Positions 9,182 through 18,126 of a stretch of 64,000 nucleotides of DNA are shown here, in pieces. The position numbers and the translations under genes are program-made. Below the pieces are notes generated by a model. That model had not been told where the DNA came from. It saw nothing but the letters and a program-made list of their open reading frames with translations, and did not search any database. Origin of the DNA: an uncultured Gammaproteobacteria bacterium (GTDB taxonomy: Bacteria > Pseudomonadota > Gammaproteobacteria > UBA6429 > Thiohalophilaceae); the NCBI GenBank assembly GCA_913064945.1, contig CAJYAN010000014.1, positions 16,899-80,898 of the forward strand. The letters are read 5' to 3'. Every line of letters begins with the position of its first letter. Position 1 is the first letter of the stretch.

Positions 9182-9481
9182 CTATTCGGCGAGGGGTAAA
9201 AGGGTCTCGATGCCACTGACCCGGGCCATTTCCAGTAATTGTGCGGGCAGGCGATGAAAACTCAGTTCTCGTTGTTGCTGCCGGGCGGTCCGCATCCAGT
9301 CAAGCATCAGGGCCAGACCGCTGCTATCGGCGCGACTGACGTCCGCCAGGTCAATGCGAAGCTGATGTCCGCTCTGCTGAAAAAGCTCAACCGAGGCCGT
9401 CAGTAACCTCGGTACAGAGGCTGCATTCATTTCACCGCTGACGCGAATAATACCGTCGCTTAACTGGATGTTGGCTGGCAT
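9182..9481 (-). CDS. mlaB: MlaB, STAS-domain subunit of the Mla lipid transporter
   Basis: A 99-residue single STAS domain. MlaB binds the ATPase MlaF in the cytoplasm and is required for stability and activity of the MlaFEDB complex. Sequence marks are IIRVSGEMNAASVPRLL and DLADVSRADSSGLALMLDW, the latter being the usual conserved STAS loop. It lies only 4 bp after mlaD: the mlaC gene that separates mlaD and mlaB in E. coli is missing. About 100 bp without a gene separates it from ibaG. Confidence 0.93.
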   Translation of the reverse strand: MPANIQLSDGIIRVSGEMNAASVPRLLTASVELFQQSGHQLRIDLADVSRADSSGLALMLDWMRTARQQQRELSFHRLPAQLLEMARVSGIETLLPLAE

Positions 9482-9485
9482 CGGG

Positions 9486-9974
9486 TTATTTGCCGCTACT
9501 TTTATCTTTGCTGCTGTCGTTGTTCATCATGCGGGAAACAAACTGACCAATGAGTTTCTCCAGCACCATGGAATCCTGTGTCAGCTTAATTCGATCCCCC
9601 TGCTGCAGGCTTTTCTCATCGCCACCCGGTGATAGCCCCACATACTTCTCGCCCAAGAGACCGGCCGTGTAAATGCTGGCAGAGCTATCCTTGGGCAAGG
9701 TGTTGTATTGCGATTCGACCCGCATGGTGACGACCGCCTCAAAGGTATTTTTATCAAAGCCAATATTGGTCACCCGACCAATGGTCACGCCCGCCATGGT
9801 GACCGGTGAGCGTACCTTGAGACCGCTGATATCTTCAAAACGCGCGGTGACTTCATAGCCTTTGTCTTGATTGTAGGTACTCAGGTTGCTCACCTTCATC
9901 GCCAGCATCAACAGAGCCGCCAGACCGGCGGCAATAAAAATTCCTACCCAAATTTCTGTCAGACGTATTGTCAT
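9486..9974 (-). CDS. mlaD: MlaD, membrane-anchored MCE protein
   Basis: MlaD is the inner-membrane-anchored periplasmic MCE protein whose hexameric ring passes phospholipid through the Mla complex. The 162 residues include one membrane segment near the start (WVGIFIAAGLAALLMLAM, about 9-26) and an MCE domain (YEVTARFEDISGLKVRSPVTMAGVTIGRV ...LLGEKYVGLSPGG). The tail is short and rich in Asp, Ser and Lys. It lies between mlaE (2 bp) and mlaB (4 bp) in the same operon. Confidence 0.95.
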   Translation of the reverse strand: MTIRLTEIWVGIFIAAGLAALLMLAMKVSNLSTYNQDKGYEVTARFEDISGLKVRSPVTMAGVTIGRVTNIGFDKNTFEAVVTMRVESQYNTLPKDSSASIYTAGLLGEKYVGLSPGGDEKSLQQGDRIKLTQDSMVLEKLIGQFVSRMMNNDSSKDKSSGK

Positions 9975-9976
9975 GA

Positions 9977-10768
9977 TCAGTGCTCCCCAAACATGAGTGC
10001 CGTTAAAATAAAATCCATTGCCAGAATCGCCAGTGATGAATGTACCACCGTGCGCGTCGTGGCGCGGCTCACCCCTTCCGAAGTCGGTGTGGCATCATAG
10101 CCTTCGAAGACGGCAATCCAGGTGACGATAATGCCAAAGACAAAACTCTTGATCACGCCATTAAGCAGGTCATCATACAGATCGACCTTGGCCTGCATTT
10201 GTGACCAGTAAGCGCCATCATCCACACCCAGCAGACCGACACCAACAAAGTAACCACCAATCACACCCACGGCGCTAAAAATAGCCGCCAGCAAAGGCAT
10301 GGAAATCACCCCGGCCAGAAAACGCGGCGTCAATACACGGCGGATGGGATCGATGGCCATCATTTCCATGGCCGAGAGTTGTTCAGTGGCCTTCATTAAA
10401 CCAATTTCTGCCGTTAGCGCCGAACCGGCGCGGCCGGCAAACAGTAAGGCGGTGACCACCGGACCCAGTTCGCGCACCAGGGATAACGAGACGACCACAC
10501 CCAGCGATTCTTCGGCGCCAAAGTCGACCAGCGTATTATAGCCCTGCAGACCCAGCACCATACCGACGAACAGGCCGGAGACCAGAATGATCAACAACGA
10601 CAGCACACCAACAGAATAAGTTTGCTGCACCACCAGGCTAAAGCGTAAAAACAGACTTGGCGCACCGCCGAGGATGCGCGCAAATAAAATGCTGGCCCGT
10701 CCCAGGCGCTCAAAAAAACCCGTGCCTTTCTGGCCCAGCGTCTGTAAATGATCCAACACACTCTTCAT
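9977..10768 (-). CDS. mlaE: MlaE, permease of the Mla lipid transporter
   Basis: MlaE is the inner-membrane permease subunit of the Mla phospholipid ABC transporter. I start it at ATG 10768, which shares a base with the mlaF stop (TGATG); this gives 263 residues and removes a 34-residue leader read out of mlaF. Features are an interface helix, LVREL near the middle ([29 protein letters not shown]), and about five membrane segments, with [20 protein letters not shown] at the end. All match the MlaE/permease family. Confidence 0.95.
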   Translation of the reverse strand: MKSVLDHLQTLGQKGTGFFERLGRASILFARILGGAPSLFLRFSLVVQQTYSVGVLSLLIILVSGLFVGMVLGLQGYNTLVDFGAEESLGVVVSLSLVRELGPVVTALLFAGRAGSALTAEIGLMKATEQLSAMEMMAIDPIRRVLTPRFLAGVISMPLLAAIFSAVGVIGGYFVGVGLLGVDDGAYWSQMQAKVDLYDDLLNGVIKSFVFGIIVTWIAVFEGYDATPTSEGVSRATTRTVVHSSLAILAMDFILTALMFGEH

Positions 10769-11595
10769 CAGGCAAGTCCACCACTTAATAAGTCCTGCGC
10801 ATAATCTTCGGCCGGATAGTGAAACGGTACCGGGCCATCGGGTAGACCCTGAATAAATTGTCTGGCCCATTCCGATCCGGATTGTTTTAAGTCCTCGGCG
10901 GAGCCATGCGCCACCACCTTGCCGCCGGAGAGTAAATAAATGTCATCCGCGATGGCGGCGGTCTCGGCAATATCGTGCGAGACAATAATACTGGTCAGTC
11001 CCAGGGCATCATTGAGTAGACGGATCAAACGCACCAGCACACCCAATGATATCGGGTCCTGACCGGTAAAAGGTTCGTCATACATGATCATCATCGGGTC
11101 GAGGGCAATGGCGCGCGCCAACGCCACGCGTCGCGCCATCCCACCAGAGAGTTCGCTCGGCATCAGGCCACGGGCGCCACGCAGACCCACGGCATGGAGT
11201 TTCATCAACACCAGATTGCGGATCAGGCGCTCGGGTAAATCGGTATGTTCACGCAAAGGGAAAGCGACGTTGTCAAAAACATTCATATCGGTAAGCAGGG
11301 CACCGTTCTGGAATAACATGCCCATGCGCTTACGCAACTGATACAACTGGCCACGGCGTAAGGCATGTACTGCTTCACCATCAACAGTCACCGTGCCACT
11401 GTCCGGCTGCAACTGTCCGCCGATCAGGCGCAGTAGTGTCGTCTTGCCGGTTCCACTGGGACCCATAATGGCCGTCACACTGCCGCGCTTGATATTAATA
11501 TCAATGTCATTAAAAATTTGGCGGGAACCACGTGCAAAACTCAAACCGCGGGCAGAGACCAGAATGTCACTTGAATTACTCATACTTGCCTTCAT
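10768..11595 (-). CDS. mlaF: MlaF, ATPase of the Mla lipid transporter
   Basis: A 275-residue ABC ATPase that powers MlaE. Walker A is GPSGTGKTT (about residues 45-53), the signature is [16 protein letters not shown] and Walker B is MIMYDEPF followed by TGQDP; the H-loop is IVSHD. The C-terminal extension ([16 protein letters not shown]) corresponds to the MlaF tail that contacts the partner subunit and MlaB. It is the first gene of the mlaF-E-D-B-ibaG-murA-his run on the minus strand. Confidence 0.96.
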   Translation of the reverse strand: MKASMSNSSDILVSARGLSFARGSRQIFNDIDINIKRGSVTAIMGPSGTGKTTLLRLIGGQLQPDSGTVTVDGEAVHALRRGQLYQLRKRMGMLFQNGALLTDMNVFDNVAFPLREHTDLPERLIRNLVLMKLHAVGLRGARGLMPSELSGGMARRVALARAIALDPMMIMYDEPFTGQDPISLGVLVRLIRLLNDALGLTSIIVSHDIAETAAIADDIYLLSGGKVVAHGSAEDLKQSGSEWARQFIQGLPDGPVPFHYPAEDYAQDLLSGGLA

Positions 11596-11645
11596 TCGCT
11601 AAGGTGTCGCTATTGTGCTTAATCACAGGATCGCTGGCAATGCCT

Positions 11646-12362
11646 TTACGCCAATAACTCCAGCATGACCATCGCCTCCTGGACTTTATTCAGCGACGGT
11701 GGCTGACCATCAAACAGCATCACCATAGCGTCATGAAACTGAATCTGGGCTGAACAGGTCTCCAGTACACGGCGAAGCTGCTGTGGGCTTATCGTCGGGT
11801 CGGTTATTTTGGTGACGGCCAACTTCGATGCCTGGAAGAACAACGCATTGGCCTCCTCACTTCCATGCCAGCAACAATTTGCCTTCGCGGCCAGCAGAAG
11901 CGCTTTTAGCTCCTCGTCGTCAACATCCACTGAACTAACCGGTCGTGTATAGTCCTCATTCATCAGTTCCAGACAGAGTGTGGTGCTGGCGGCGATCGCT
12001 GTCAGACTCGTCACGAGTTCATTCTGCTGAAGACGGCACGGCCAGGCGAGCTGTAGCTGGACACCCAATACACGCCCTTGCAACGGTAGCAGGCGTTGGC
12101 AAAATTCCCGTAGATCATCAGCATTAGTCCAGCGCCACTCGAAAATAAAGCGAAAGTGTTCATCTGAATTTTCCAGCCACTCGTCGACCTGTGAGGCCGG
12201 TTCATCGGACCAGAGCGACGCAGGGACACCGACGACCGGAAACTCATTACCATAGAAAGGTAACCACCAGTCCTCGGGTAATTCCTCCGGGTAATAGCCC
12301 TGTTGCCATGATGGATGTTGCCAGCCGACAGTACCGAACCGTATACGATAGTCATTTTTCAT
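11646..12362 (-). CDS. DUF72 (YecE-like) family protein
   Basis: A 238-residue protein of the DUF72 TIM-barrel family, whose biochemical role is not established. The start at ATG 12362 gives MKNDYRIRFGTVGWQHPSWQ, the family's N-terminal pattern; the open frame extends to 12512 but overlaps the divergent gene at 12432 and has no family-like sequence. Other family-like stretches are EFPVVGVPASLWSDEP and RFIFEWRWTNADDLREFCQRL. It is the most upstream gene of the minus block and faces a 70-bp divergent region shared with the small zinc-finger-like gene. Confidence 0.8.
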   Translation of the reverse strand: MKNDYRIRFGTVGWQHPSWQQGYYPEELPEDWWLPFYGNEFPVVGVPASLWSDEPASQVDEWLENSDEHFRFIFEWRWTNADDLREFCQRLLPLQGRVLGVQLQLAWPCRLQQNELVTSLTAIAASTTLCLELMNEDYTRPVSSVDVDDEELKALLLAAKANCCWHGSEEANALFFQASKLAVTKITDPTISPQQLRRVLETCSAQIQFHDAMVMLFDGQPPSLNKVQEAMVMLELLA

Positions 12363-12431
12363 GCCGGCATTTTGGGTACAATTGGCGTGACTGTCTATAC
12401 TAACCTGCATTGAGGTCGAGACCATTACCAC

Positions 12432-12617
12432 ATGGATAACATTCTTCCCTTCAAAAAACCTCGCCCGGGCGAAAAACACAAAGGCAAGACGCTGTGCAAA
12501 AGCGGCTTCCATAAATGGGAAGTGGTCAAGGGCAACCCCTTTGATAGTAAGCAGGGCAAAATGGTCACCCGCTATGAATGTCGACGTTGCGGGGCAACCC
12601 GAATCGAGGCGCGTTAA
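12432..12617 (+). CDS. Small predicted zinc-binding protein
   Basis: A 61-residue basic protein. It has a C-x4-H-type half (LCKSGFHKWEV) and a second half CRRCGATR near the end, which together could bind one zinc ion. About a quarter of residues are Lys or Arg, suggesting nucleic-acid or ribosome contact. I know similar small proteins in other gammaproteobacteria but cannot name a function. It is divergent from the DUF72 gene and 78 bp before mlaA. Confidence 0.65.
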   Translation: MDNILPFKKPRPGEKHKGKTLCKSGFHKWEVVKGNPFDSKQGKMVTRYECRRCGATRIEAR

Positions 12618-12695
12618 AGCATTGCTTGATTTACACCATGGGCAATGGAATCATAGCGCTTGATCAATATAACGCTAAAGCATGATTGCCAATAA

Positions 12696-13496
12696 ATGAA
12701 TTCGTCACCGCCATCTCCCCTTAGCTGTCTGCGGCACCTCACTCTGTTGTTCAGCCTCACCCTGCTCGTCGCCTGCGCGACGGTGAATGGTCCCGGTGAC
12801 GAGCGTGATCCACTGGAATCCTTGAATCGCTCGGTGTTTAACTTTAACGAAGGCTTCTATCAGTATGTCCTCGACCCGGTGACCGAGACCTACCAGGACA
12901 TCACGCCGCGCCCGGTACAGAGCGGTGTCTCAAATTTTTTTAGCAATATCGGCGACCTGTTTGTACTGGTAAACGATGTGCTACAGTTCAAATTTGCCCA
13001 GGCCGCCTCGGACCTGAGCCGTTTTGCCTTTAATACCACCGCTGGGCTCTTTGGACTTATTGATGTTGCAAGCTACATGGGCTTGCCCAAGCACAATGAA
13101 GATTTTGGCCAGACCCTTGCCACCTGGGGCGTTGGGGATGGTCCTTACCTGGTTCTCCCGTTTCTGGGTCCCAGCACCCTGCGCGATACCGGTGGCCTGC
13201 TGGCCGATAGCACTTATGACCCAATCTACGATATCCCGGACCGCGAGGCGCGCTGGGGTACAATCGGCCTGAAGGCCATTGATATCCGTGCATCGTTATT
13301 ATCCGCCGATCGAATGGCCGGAAAATCCGGCGTCGACAAGTACAACTTTATTCGTGATGCCTATCTGCAACACCGTCAAAACCTGATATACGACGGTAAC
13401 CCGCCCAATCAGCTCAAGCCAGCACCCATGGATGACAAGGAATCCCAGGAACTGGAGCTGGAGCTGGAAAAGGCCCTGCAAGCCCCCGCCCAATAA
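12696..13496 (+). CDS. mlaA: MlaA (VacJ) outer-membrane lipoprotein
   Basis: MlaA is the outer-membrane lipoprotein that extracts misplaced phospholipid from the outer leaflet and delivers it toward the Mla pathway. The 266 residues begin with a lipoprotein signal; the lipobox LLVAC puts the acylated Cys at about residue 27. The conserved DPLESLNRSVFNFNE and the GVGDGPYLVLPFLGPSTLRD segments are clear. The C-terminus is rich in Glu and Pro. It is transcribed away from the mlaFEDB operon 1.1 kb to the left, so the pathway is split over two divergent units. Confidence 0.96.
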   Translation: MNSSPPSPLSCLRHLTLLFSLTLLVACATVNGPGDERDPLESLNRSVFNFNEGFYQYVLDPVTETYQDITPRPVQSGVSNFFSNIGDLFVLVNDVLQFKFAQAASDLSRFAFNTTAGLFGLIDVASYMGLPKHNEDFGQTLATWGVGDGPYLVLPFLGPSTLRDTGGLLADSTYDPIYDIPDREARWGTIGLKAIDIRASLLSADRMAGKSGVDKYNFIRDAYLQHRQNLIYDGNPPNQLKPAPMDDKESQELELELEKALQAPAQ

Positions 13497-13529
13497 GCGT
13501 CATCGGTTAAACCATCAGGACTACGCAAT

Positions 13530-14507
13530 ATGTCGACCATCATAATTCTTTCAAGCCTGGCCATTCTAAGCGGATTTGTTGCCCTCGTCTGGGGTGCCGA
13601 CCGTTTTGTCAGCGGCGCCTCGGCAACTGCCAGTAACTTTGGCATCTCGCCGCTGATTATCGGTCTCACTATCGTGGGTTTTGGCACCTCGGCGCCGGAG
13701 ATTTTTGTCTCACTTGTCGCCGCCCTGCAGGGCAGTCCCGAGCTCGCGGTCGGCAATGCCATCGGTTCAAATATTACTAATATCGGCCTGGTGCTGGGTT
13801 GCACTGCCATCATGACCCCCCTGCTGGTGAAGTCCGAAATCCTGCGCCGCGAATATCCCATGATGTTTGCCATTATGCTGCTGGCCCTCATCCTCATTAT
13901 CGATGGTAATCTGGACTTCTGGGACGGCGTGATTCTGGTCTCGGGTTTACCATTATTAATAATCTGGATAGTCAGCCTCGGGCGGCGCAAAAACCGGCGT
14001 GACCCACTGGAAAAAGAATTTGCCAGGGAAATTCCTCATGTCAGCACCGGCAAGGGTCTGCTCTGGCTGGCCATCGGCCTGATTATACTACTTATAAGTT
14101 CGCGCCTGCTGGTCTGGGGGGCCGTCAATATTGCCCATGTCCTGGGAGTCTCCGACCTGGTGATTGGCCTGACCGTGGTGGCTATTGGTACCAGCCTACC
14201 CGAGCTGGCGGCATCGCTCATTAGCGCCTATAAAGGCGAACCGGATATCGCCATTGGCAACGTGCTGGGCTCGAATATGTTTAACCTGCTCGCAGTCATG
14301 GGTCTGCCAGGGCTGATTGCCCCCCACGCCCTTGACCCCGCCGTCCTGACCCGCGACTACCCTTTTATGATAGGTTTAAGCGTCGCCCTGTTTGTCTTCG
14401 CCTATGGCTTTCGTGGCGACGGACGCATTAACCGATTTGAAGGCTTTTTGCTGCTGGCCAGCTATCTTGCCTATCTTGGCGTTTTATACTGGCAGACGAG
14501 TCATTAA
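13530..14507 (+). CDS. yrbG: Calcium/sodium antiporter, YrbG family
   Basis: A 325-residue CaCA-superfamily inner-membrane cation antiporter. The two inverted alpha repeats are visible: GFGTSAPEIFVSLVAALQGSPELAVGNAIGSNITNIGLVLG at about 50-90 and AIGTSLPELAASLISAYKGEPDIAIGNVLGSNMFNLLAV at about 214-252. The acidic residues in these repeats bind the cation. About ten membrane helices are predicted by eye. In E. coli yrbG sits next to kdsD, kdsC and lptC; here one small gene intervenes. Confidence 0.94.
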   Translation: MSTIIILSSLAILSGFVALVWGADRFVSGASATASNFGISPLIIGLTIVGFGTSAPEIFVSLVAALQGSPELAVGNAIGSNITNIGLVLGCTAIMTPLLVKSEILRREYPMMFAIMLLALILIIDGNLDFWDGVILVSGLPLLIIWIVSLGRRKNRRDPLEKEFAREIPHVSTGKGLLWLAIGLIILLISSRLLVWGAVNIAHVLGVSDLVIGLTVVAIGTSLPELAASLISAYKGEPDIAIGNVLGSNMFNLLAVMGLPGLIAPHALDPAVLTRDYPFMIGLSVALFVFAYGFRGDGRINRFEGFLLLASYLAYLGVLYWQTSH

Positions 14508-14540
14508 CGATGACGTCACCAATTATTAAAGGAGTTGCCA

Positions 14541-14747
14541 ATGTCATCCCTGCAATTACATGCTCAGAATATTAAATGTGCCGGCTGTGTCGCCAATATC
14601 AAAAATGGCCTGGCGGAGCTCAGCGGCATCGACTCGGTGGAAGTCGATATTCCCTCCGGCAATGTCAGCATTCAGGGTGATGCCGTGGATGCAACGGCAA
14701 TCACCGCCAAACTGGCGGCGCTGGGATATCCTGTCGTCCAGGACTAG
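14541..14747 (+). CDS. Heavy-metal-associated (CopZ-like) domain protein
   Basis: A 68-residue single HMA domain. The metal-binding CxxC is in NIKCAGCVANIK at about residues 13-16, followed by the beta-alpha-beta pattern SIDSVEVDIPSGNVSI-type strand. Such proteins carry Cu(I) or similar soft metals to P-type ATPases or other acceptors. ATG 14541 sits at correct distance from AAAGGAG; a TTG six bases earlier is too close. Finding it between yrbG and kdsD is unusual because the LPS cluster has no other metal gene. Confidence 0.85.
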   Translation: MSSLQLHAQNIKCAGCVANIKNGLAELSGIDSVEVDIPSGNVSIQGDAVDATAITAKLAALGYPVVQD

Positions 14748-14752
14748 TATCC

Positions 14753-15727
14753 ATGGATAGAGACAAAATCATCCAGCTGGCACAAGGCGTCATCGACACC
14801 GAGTTGCAGGCCATCGAGGCCTTGCGGTCACGGATAGATGATGCCTTTGTCAAAGCCTGCGAGCACATGCTCCATTGCCGGGGGCGGATTGTCGTCACCG
14901 GCATGGGCAAGTCCGGCCACATCGGCGGCAAGATTGCTGCGACTCTGGCCAGCACCGGCTCACCGGCCTTTTTTGTCCACCCCGGCGAGGCCAGTCACGG
15001 CGACCTGGGTATGATCACCTCCCACGATGTCGTGCTCATCCTGTCCAATTCCGGTGAGACCGATGAATTATTAACCATCTTGCCGTTAATCAAACGTCTC
15101 GATGTGCCCTTGATTGCCCTGACCGGTAATCCCGACTCACGCCTGGCAAAAGCGGCCGATGCCCATATCGATATTAGTGTCGCCAAAGAGGCCTGTCCCC
15201 TGGGGCTTGCGCCGACCGCCAGCACCACGGCCACCCTGGTAATGGGCGATGCCCTGGCGGTATCGTTGCTGGAAAGCCGGGGTTTTACCAAGGACGACTT
15301 TGCCCGTTCTCACCCGGCCGGCCGTCTCGGTAAACGTCTGTTATTGCGGATCAACGACATTATGCATAGTGGTGAGGCCCTGCCCGCTGTCTCGCAGGAG
15401 GCCATGCTCAGCGAGGCACTGGTCGAAATGACCCGCAAAGGTCTCGGTATGACCACCGTGGTCGATGCGCAGCAAAAACTCATTGGCATTTTTACCGACG
15501 GTGACCTGCGGCGCGTACTCAATCGAGGTAAAATCGATGTCAATCAACTGGCTATTCGTGAGTGCATGACGTCGCCCTGCCTCACCATCAGCGCAGACAA
15601 ACTGGCGGCGGAGGCTCTGACGATCATGGACCATAAAAAGGTCAACGCCCTGCCGGTTGTCGATGTGACGCAAACCGTCGTCGGCGCACTCAACATGCAC
15701 GACCTGCTCCGCGCAGGTGTGGTTTAA
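14753..15727 (+). CDS. kdsD: Arabinose-5-phosphate isomerase
   Basis: KdsD converts ribulose 5-phosphate to arabinose 5-phosphate, the first step of Kdo synthesis for LPS. The 324 residues hold a SIS domain (VVTGMGKSGHIGGKIAATLASTGS, LSNSGETDELL) and two CBS domains in the C-terminal third (VVDAQQKLIGIFTDGDLRR, ALPVVDVTQTVVGALNMHDLL). It is 5 bp after the HMA gene and 13 bp before kdsC. Confidence 0.96.
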   Translation: MDRDKIIQLAQGVIDTELQAIEALRSRIDDAFVKACEHMLHCRGRIVVTGMGKSGHIGGKIAATLASTGSPAFFVHPGEASHGDLGMITSHDVVLILSNSGETDELLTILPLIKRLDVPLIALTGNPDSRLAKAADAHIDISVAKEACPLGLAPTASTTATLVMGDALAVSLLESRGFTKDDFARSHPAGRLGKRLLLRINDIMHSGEALPAVSQEAMLSEALVEMTRKGLGMTTVVDAQQKLIGIFTDGDLRRVLNRGKIDVNQLAIRECMTSPCLTISADKLAAEALTIMDHKKVNALPVVDVTQTVVGALNMHDLLRAGVV

Positions 15728-15740
15728 ACAGGGGACTTCA

Positions 15741-16259
15741 ATGCAGGATATTCTGGAAAAAGCCGCCCAAATCAAACTGGTCATTTTTGATGTCGATGGC
15801 GTCCTCACCGACGGCAGTCTGTTTATCGGTGACAAGGGAGAAGAGTACAAGGCCTTCTACTCACGCGACGGTCTGGGTATGAAAATGCTGCACGCGACCG
15901 GTGTTGAGATCGGTATTATTACCGCGCGCACCGCCAAAGTGGTCGAGCATCGTATGACGAGTCTTGGCATCAAGCATGTCCATCAGGGCCGTCTTGATAA
16001 ACTCACCGCCTGTGATGAAATGCTGGCCGAACTGAAAATCCCCTATGCACATACAGCCTACGTCGGCGATGATGCCGTTGACCTGCCGGTCATGAAAAAG
16101 GTTGGCCTTGCCATTGCGGTACAGGACGCCCATCCCATCGCCAAACAACATGCCCACTGGCAGACTGAACACCCCGGCGGGCGTGGCGCGGCGCGAGATG
16201 TCTGCGACCTCATCATGCAGGCTCAGGGAACGCTGGATACCCAGTTAAACAAATTCTGA
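15741..16259 (+). CDS. kdsC: 3-deoxy-D-manno-octulosonate-8-phosphate phosphatase
   Basis: KdsC is a HAD phosphatase that releases Kdo from Kdo-8-phosphate. With ATG 15741 (MQDILEKAAQIKLVIFDVDG) it has 172 residues. The HAD motif I is FDVDGVLTDG; motif II/III are IITARTAK and YVGDDAVDLPVM. No cap domain is present, as expected for this tetrameric family. The open frame reaches into kdsD but the start above fits the family. Confidence 0.96.
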   Translation: MQDILEKAAQIKLVIFDVDGVLTDGSLFIGDKGEEYKAFYSRDGLGMKMLHATGVEIGIITARTAKVVEHRMTSLGIKHVHQGRLDKLTACDEMLAELKIPYAHTAYVGDDAVDLPVMKKVGLAIAVQDAHPIAKQHAHWQTEHPGGRGAARDVCDLIMQAQGTLDTQLNKF

Positions 16260-16263
16260 GTCT

Positions 16264-16830
16264 ATGAACTCATTACGTTATATCACCATCACGGTTATTG
16301 TTTTGATTCTGGCGAGCCTCTCCAGCTGGTGGCTCTCCGAACTGCGCCAACCCGCCGAATCGACCGTCAGCGACGACGACAGTCATTATGATTATTACCT
16401 GAAAAATTTTACTACCACCGTACTCAATGACCAGGGCAAGGCCGCCTATCACCTCAAGGCCGCCTATATGGAACACTACCCACTCAATAATCGTGCCGTC
16501 CTCACGCGGCCGCATTTTACCCTGCTGGAGACCAGGACTACCTGGACGGTCGCGGCGCAAAAAGGCGTCGCCTTTGTAGACCGACAGACCCTCGACCTGA
16601 AGGGTGACGTGGTCATTCGGCAAATGGCAAAGAATACCGCCACCATTGTGCTGACAACGGATAAGCTACACATCGATGTCGGACAGAAGACCCTGGAAAC
16701 CACAAGCATGGTGAAAATGCATAGCGGAAAAGATACCATCACAGCAATCGGCCTGAAGGCCAATCTCGCCAATGGTCAGCTGGAATTACTCTCACGTGTT
16801 AAAGGTCAATACTATGTCCCACCGCGTTAG
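16264..16830 (+). CDS. lptC: LptC, LPS export protein
   Basis: LptC is a bitopic inner-membrane protein that takes LPS from LptBFG and passes it to LptA. The 188 residues have one N-terminal membrane helix (YITITVIVLILASLSSWWLS, about 6-25) and a periplasmic beta-jellyroll with typical NFTTTVLNDQGKAAYHLKA and HSGKDTITAIGLKANLANGQLELLSRVKGQY. It overlaps lptA by 17 bp. Confidence 0.94.
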   Translation: MNSLRYITITVIVLILASLSSWWLSELRQPAESTVSDDDSHYDYYLKNFTTTVLNDQGKAAYHLKAAYMEHYPLNNRAVLTRPHFTLLETRTTWTVAAQKGVAFVDRQTLDLKGDVVIRQMAKNTATIVLTTDKLHIDVGQKTLETTSMVKMHSGKDTITAIGLKANLANGQLELLSRVKGQYYVPPR

Positions 16831-17320
16831 TCTGATGCTATTGTTATTGTCTGCCACCCCGCTGGCGCAGGCCCTGACCACTGATCGGGATCAGCCCATT
16901 CATATCGAGGCCGATTATGTCCATATCGATAAAAAGGCTGGCACCAGTGAATACCGGGGCAATGTCCATCTGGTTCAAGGCAGCATGGAAATTACCGGCG
17001 ACCTGGTGACGGTGCATCAACCAAAAGGACAGCTCAGTACGATTATGGTCAAGGGTAAACCCGCTACCTTCAGGCAGCAGCCTGATGGCCAACAGGCCAT
17101 TGTGCACTCACAGGCTCGACAGATGGAATATCAGGCCCGGGAAGAACGCATCCTGCTCTTTCAGGATGCCAGGGTCCAACAGGGGGGTCAGCAATTTGCT
17201 GGCAACCGCATCGTCTATAACACGAAAACCAGTACGGTGATCGCCCAGGGTGACGAACAGCAGCACCAGCGTGTCCGCGCCGTCATTGTCCCCAGGAAAA
17301 ATGAGTCGCCGAAACCATGA
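16814..17320 (+). CDS. lptA: LptA, periplasmic LPS bridge protein
   Basis: LptA polymerises in the periplasm into the bridge along which LPS moves from LptC to LptD. ATG 16814 gives 168 residues with a signal peptide ([20 protein letters not shown], cleavage about residue 20). The mature part carries [24 protein letters not shown] and the OstA repeats typical of the family. The earlier start at 16772 would hide the signal peptide. It overlaps lptB by 4 bp. Confidence 0.95.
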   Translation: MSHRVSLMLLLLSATPLAQALTTDRDQPIHIEADYVHIDKKAGTSEYRGNVHLVQGSMEITGDLVTVHQPKGQLSTIMVKGKPATFRQQPDGQQAIVHSQARQMEYQAREERILLFQDARVQQGGQQFAGNRIVYNTKTSTVIAQGDEQQHQRVRAVIVPRKNESPKP

Positions 17321-18042
17321 GTAAACTGGTCGCAACCGATCTGGCCAAACGCTATCGCGGTCGGCAGGTCGTTAAATCCGTGTCACTGGAAATTAACGGT
17401 GGCGAGGTAGTTGGTTTACTGGGCCCCAATGGTGCCGGCAAAACCACGACGTTTTATATGGTAGTGGGCCTGGTCCCTGCCGAACACGGCGAAATACATC
17501 TCGAAGACCTGGACCTGACCGTGATGCCCATGCACCAGCGTGCCCGCTGCGGTATCGGCTATCTACCACAAGAGGCCTCGGTGTTTCGCAAACTCAATGT
17601 CACCGACAACATAATGGCCATCCTGGAGACGCGGACCGAACTTTCCGGTATTCAGCGGCAACAGGCCCTCGAAGACCTGCTCGAAGAGCTGCATATCGGC
17701 CACATTCGCAACACCATGGGCATGAGCCTGTCCGGTGGTGAGCGACGCCGGGTAGAGATTGCCCGTGCCCTTGCCACCCAGCCACGCTTTATTTTACTGG
17801 ATGAGCCCTTTGCCGGTGTTGACCCTATCTCGGTGCTCGACATCCAGGGCATTATCAAGCACCTGAAAGAACGCGGTATTGGTGTGCTGATTACCGATCA
17901 TAACGTGCGGGAGACACTGGGCATCTGTGACCGGGCCTATATCATGAACGATGGCGAGGTCATCGCCCAGGGTGAACCAAGCATACTTCTCGAGGATCAA
18001 CAAGTGCGAAAAGTTTATCTTGGTGAACACTTCCGTCTCTGA
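17317..18042 (+). CDS. lptB: LptB, LPS export ATPase
   Basis: The cytoplasmic ATPase of the LptBFGC extractor. 241 residues. Walker [10 protein letters not shown] (about 36-44), Q-loop [12 protein letters not shown], signature [16 protein letters not shown], Walker [14 protein letters not shown] and H-loop [11 protein letters not shown] are all canonical. ATG 17317 overlaps the lptA stop. It leads into rpoN, the usual order in gammaproteobacteria. Confidence 0.97.
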   Translation: MSKLVATDLAKRYRGRQVVKSVSLEINGGEVVGLLGPNGAGKTTTFYMVVGLVPAEHGEIHLEDLDLTVMPMHQRARCGIGYLPQEASVFRKLNVTDNIMAILETRTELSGIQRQQALEDLLEELHIGHIRNTMGMSLSGGERRRVEIARALATQPRFILLDEPFAGVDPISVLDIQGIIKHLKERGIGVLITDHNVRETLGICDRAYIMNDGEVIAQGEPSILLEDQQVRKVYLGEHFRL

Positions 18043-18126
18043 TAACGCTGTAATCCTAATGGAAATACGCTAGAATTTACCTACCGGAAGCAAAAACCAG
18101 ACCATCCGGCTTATGATACTCACAAC

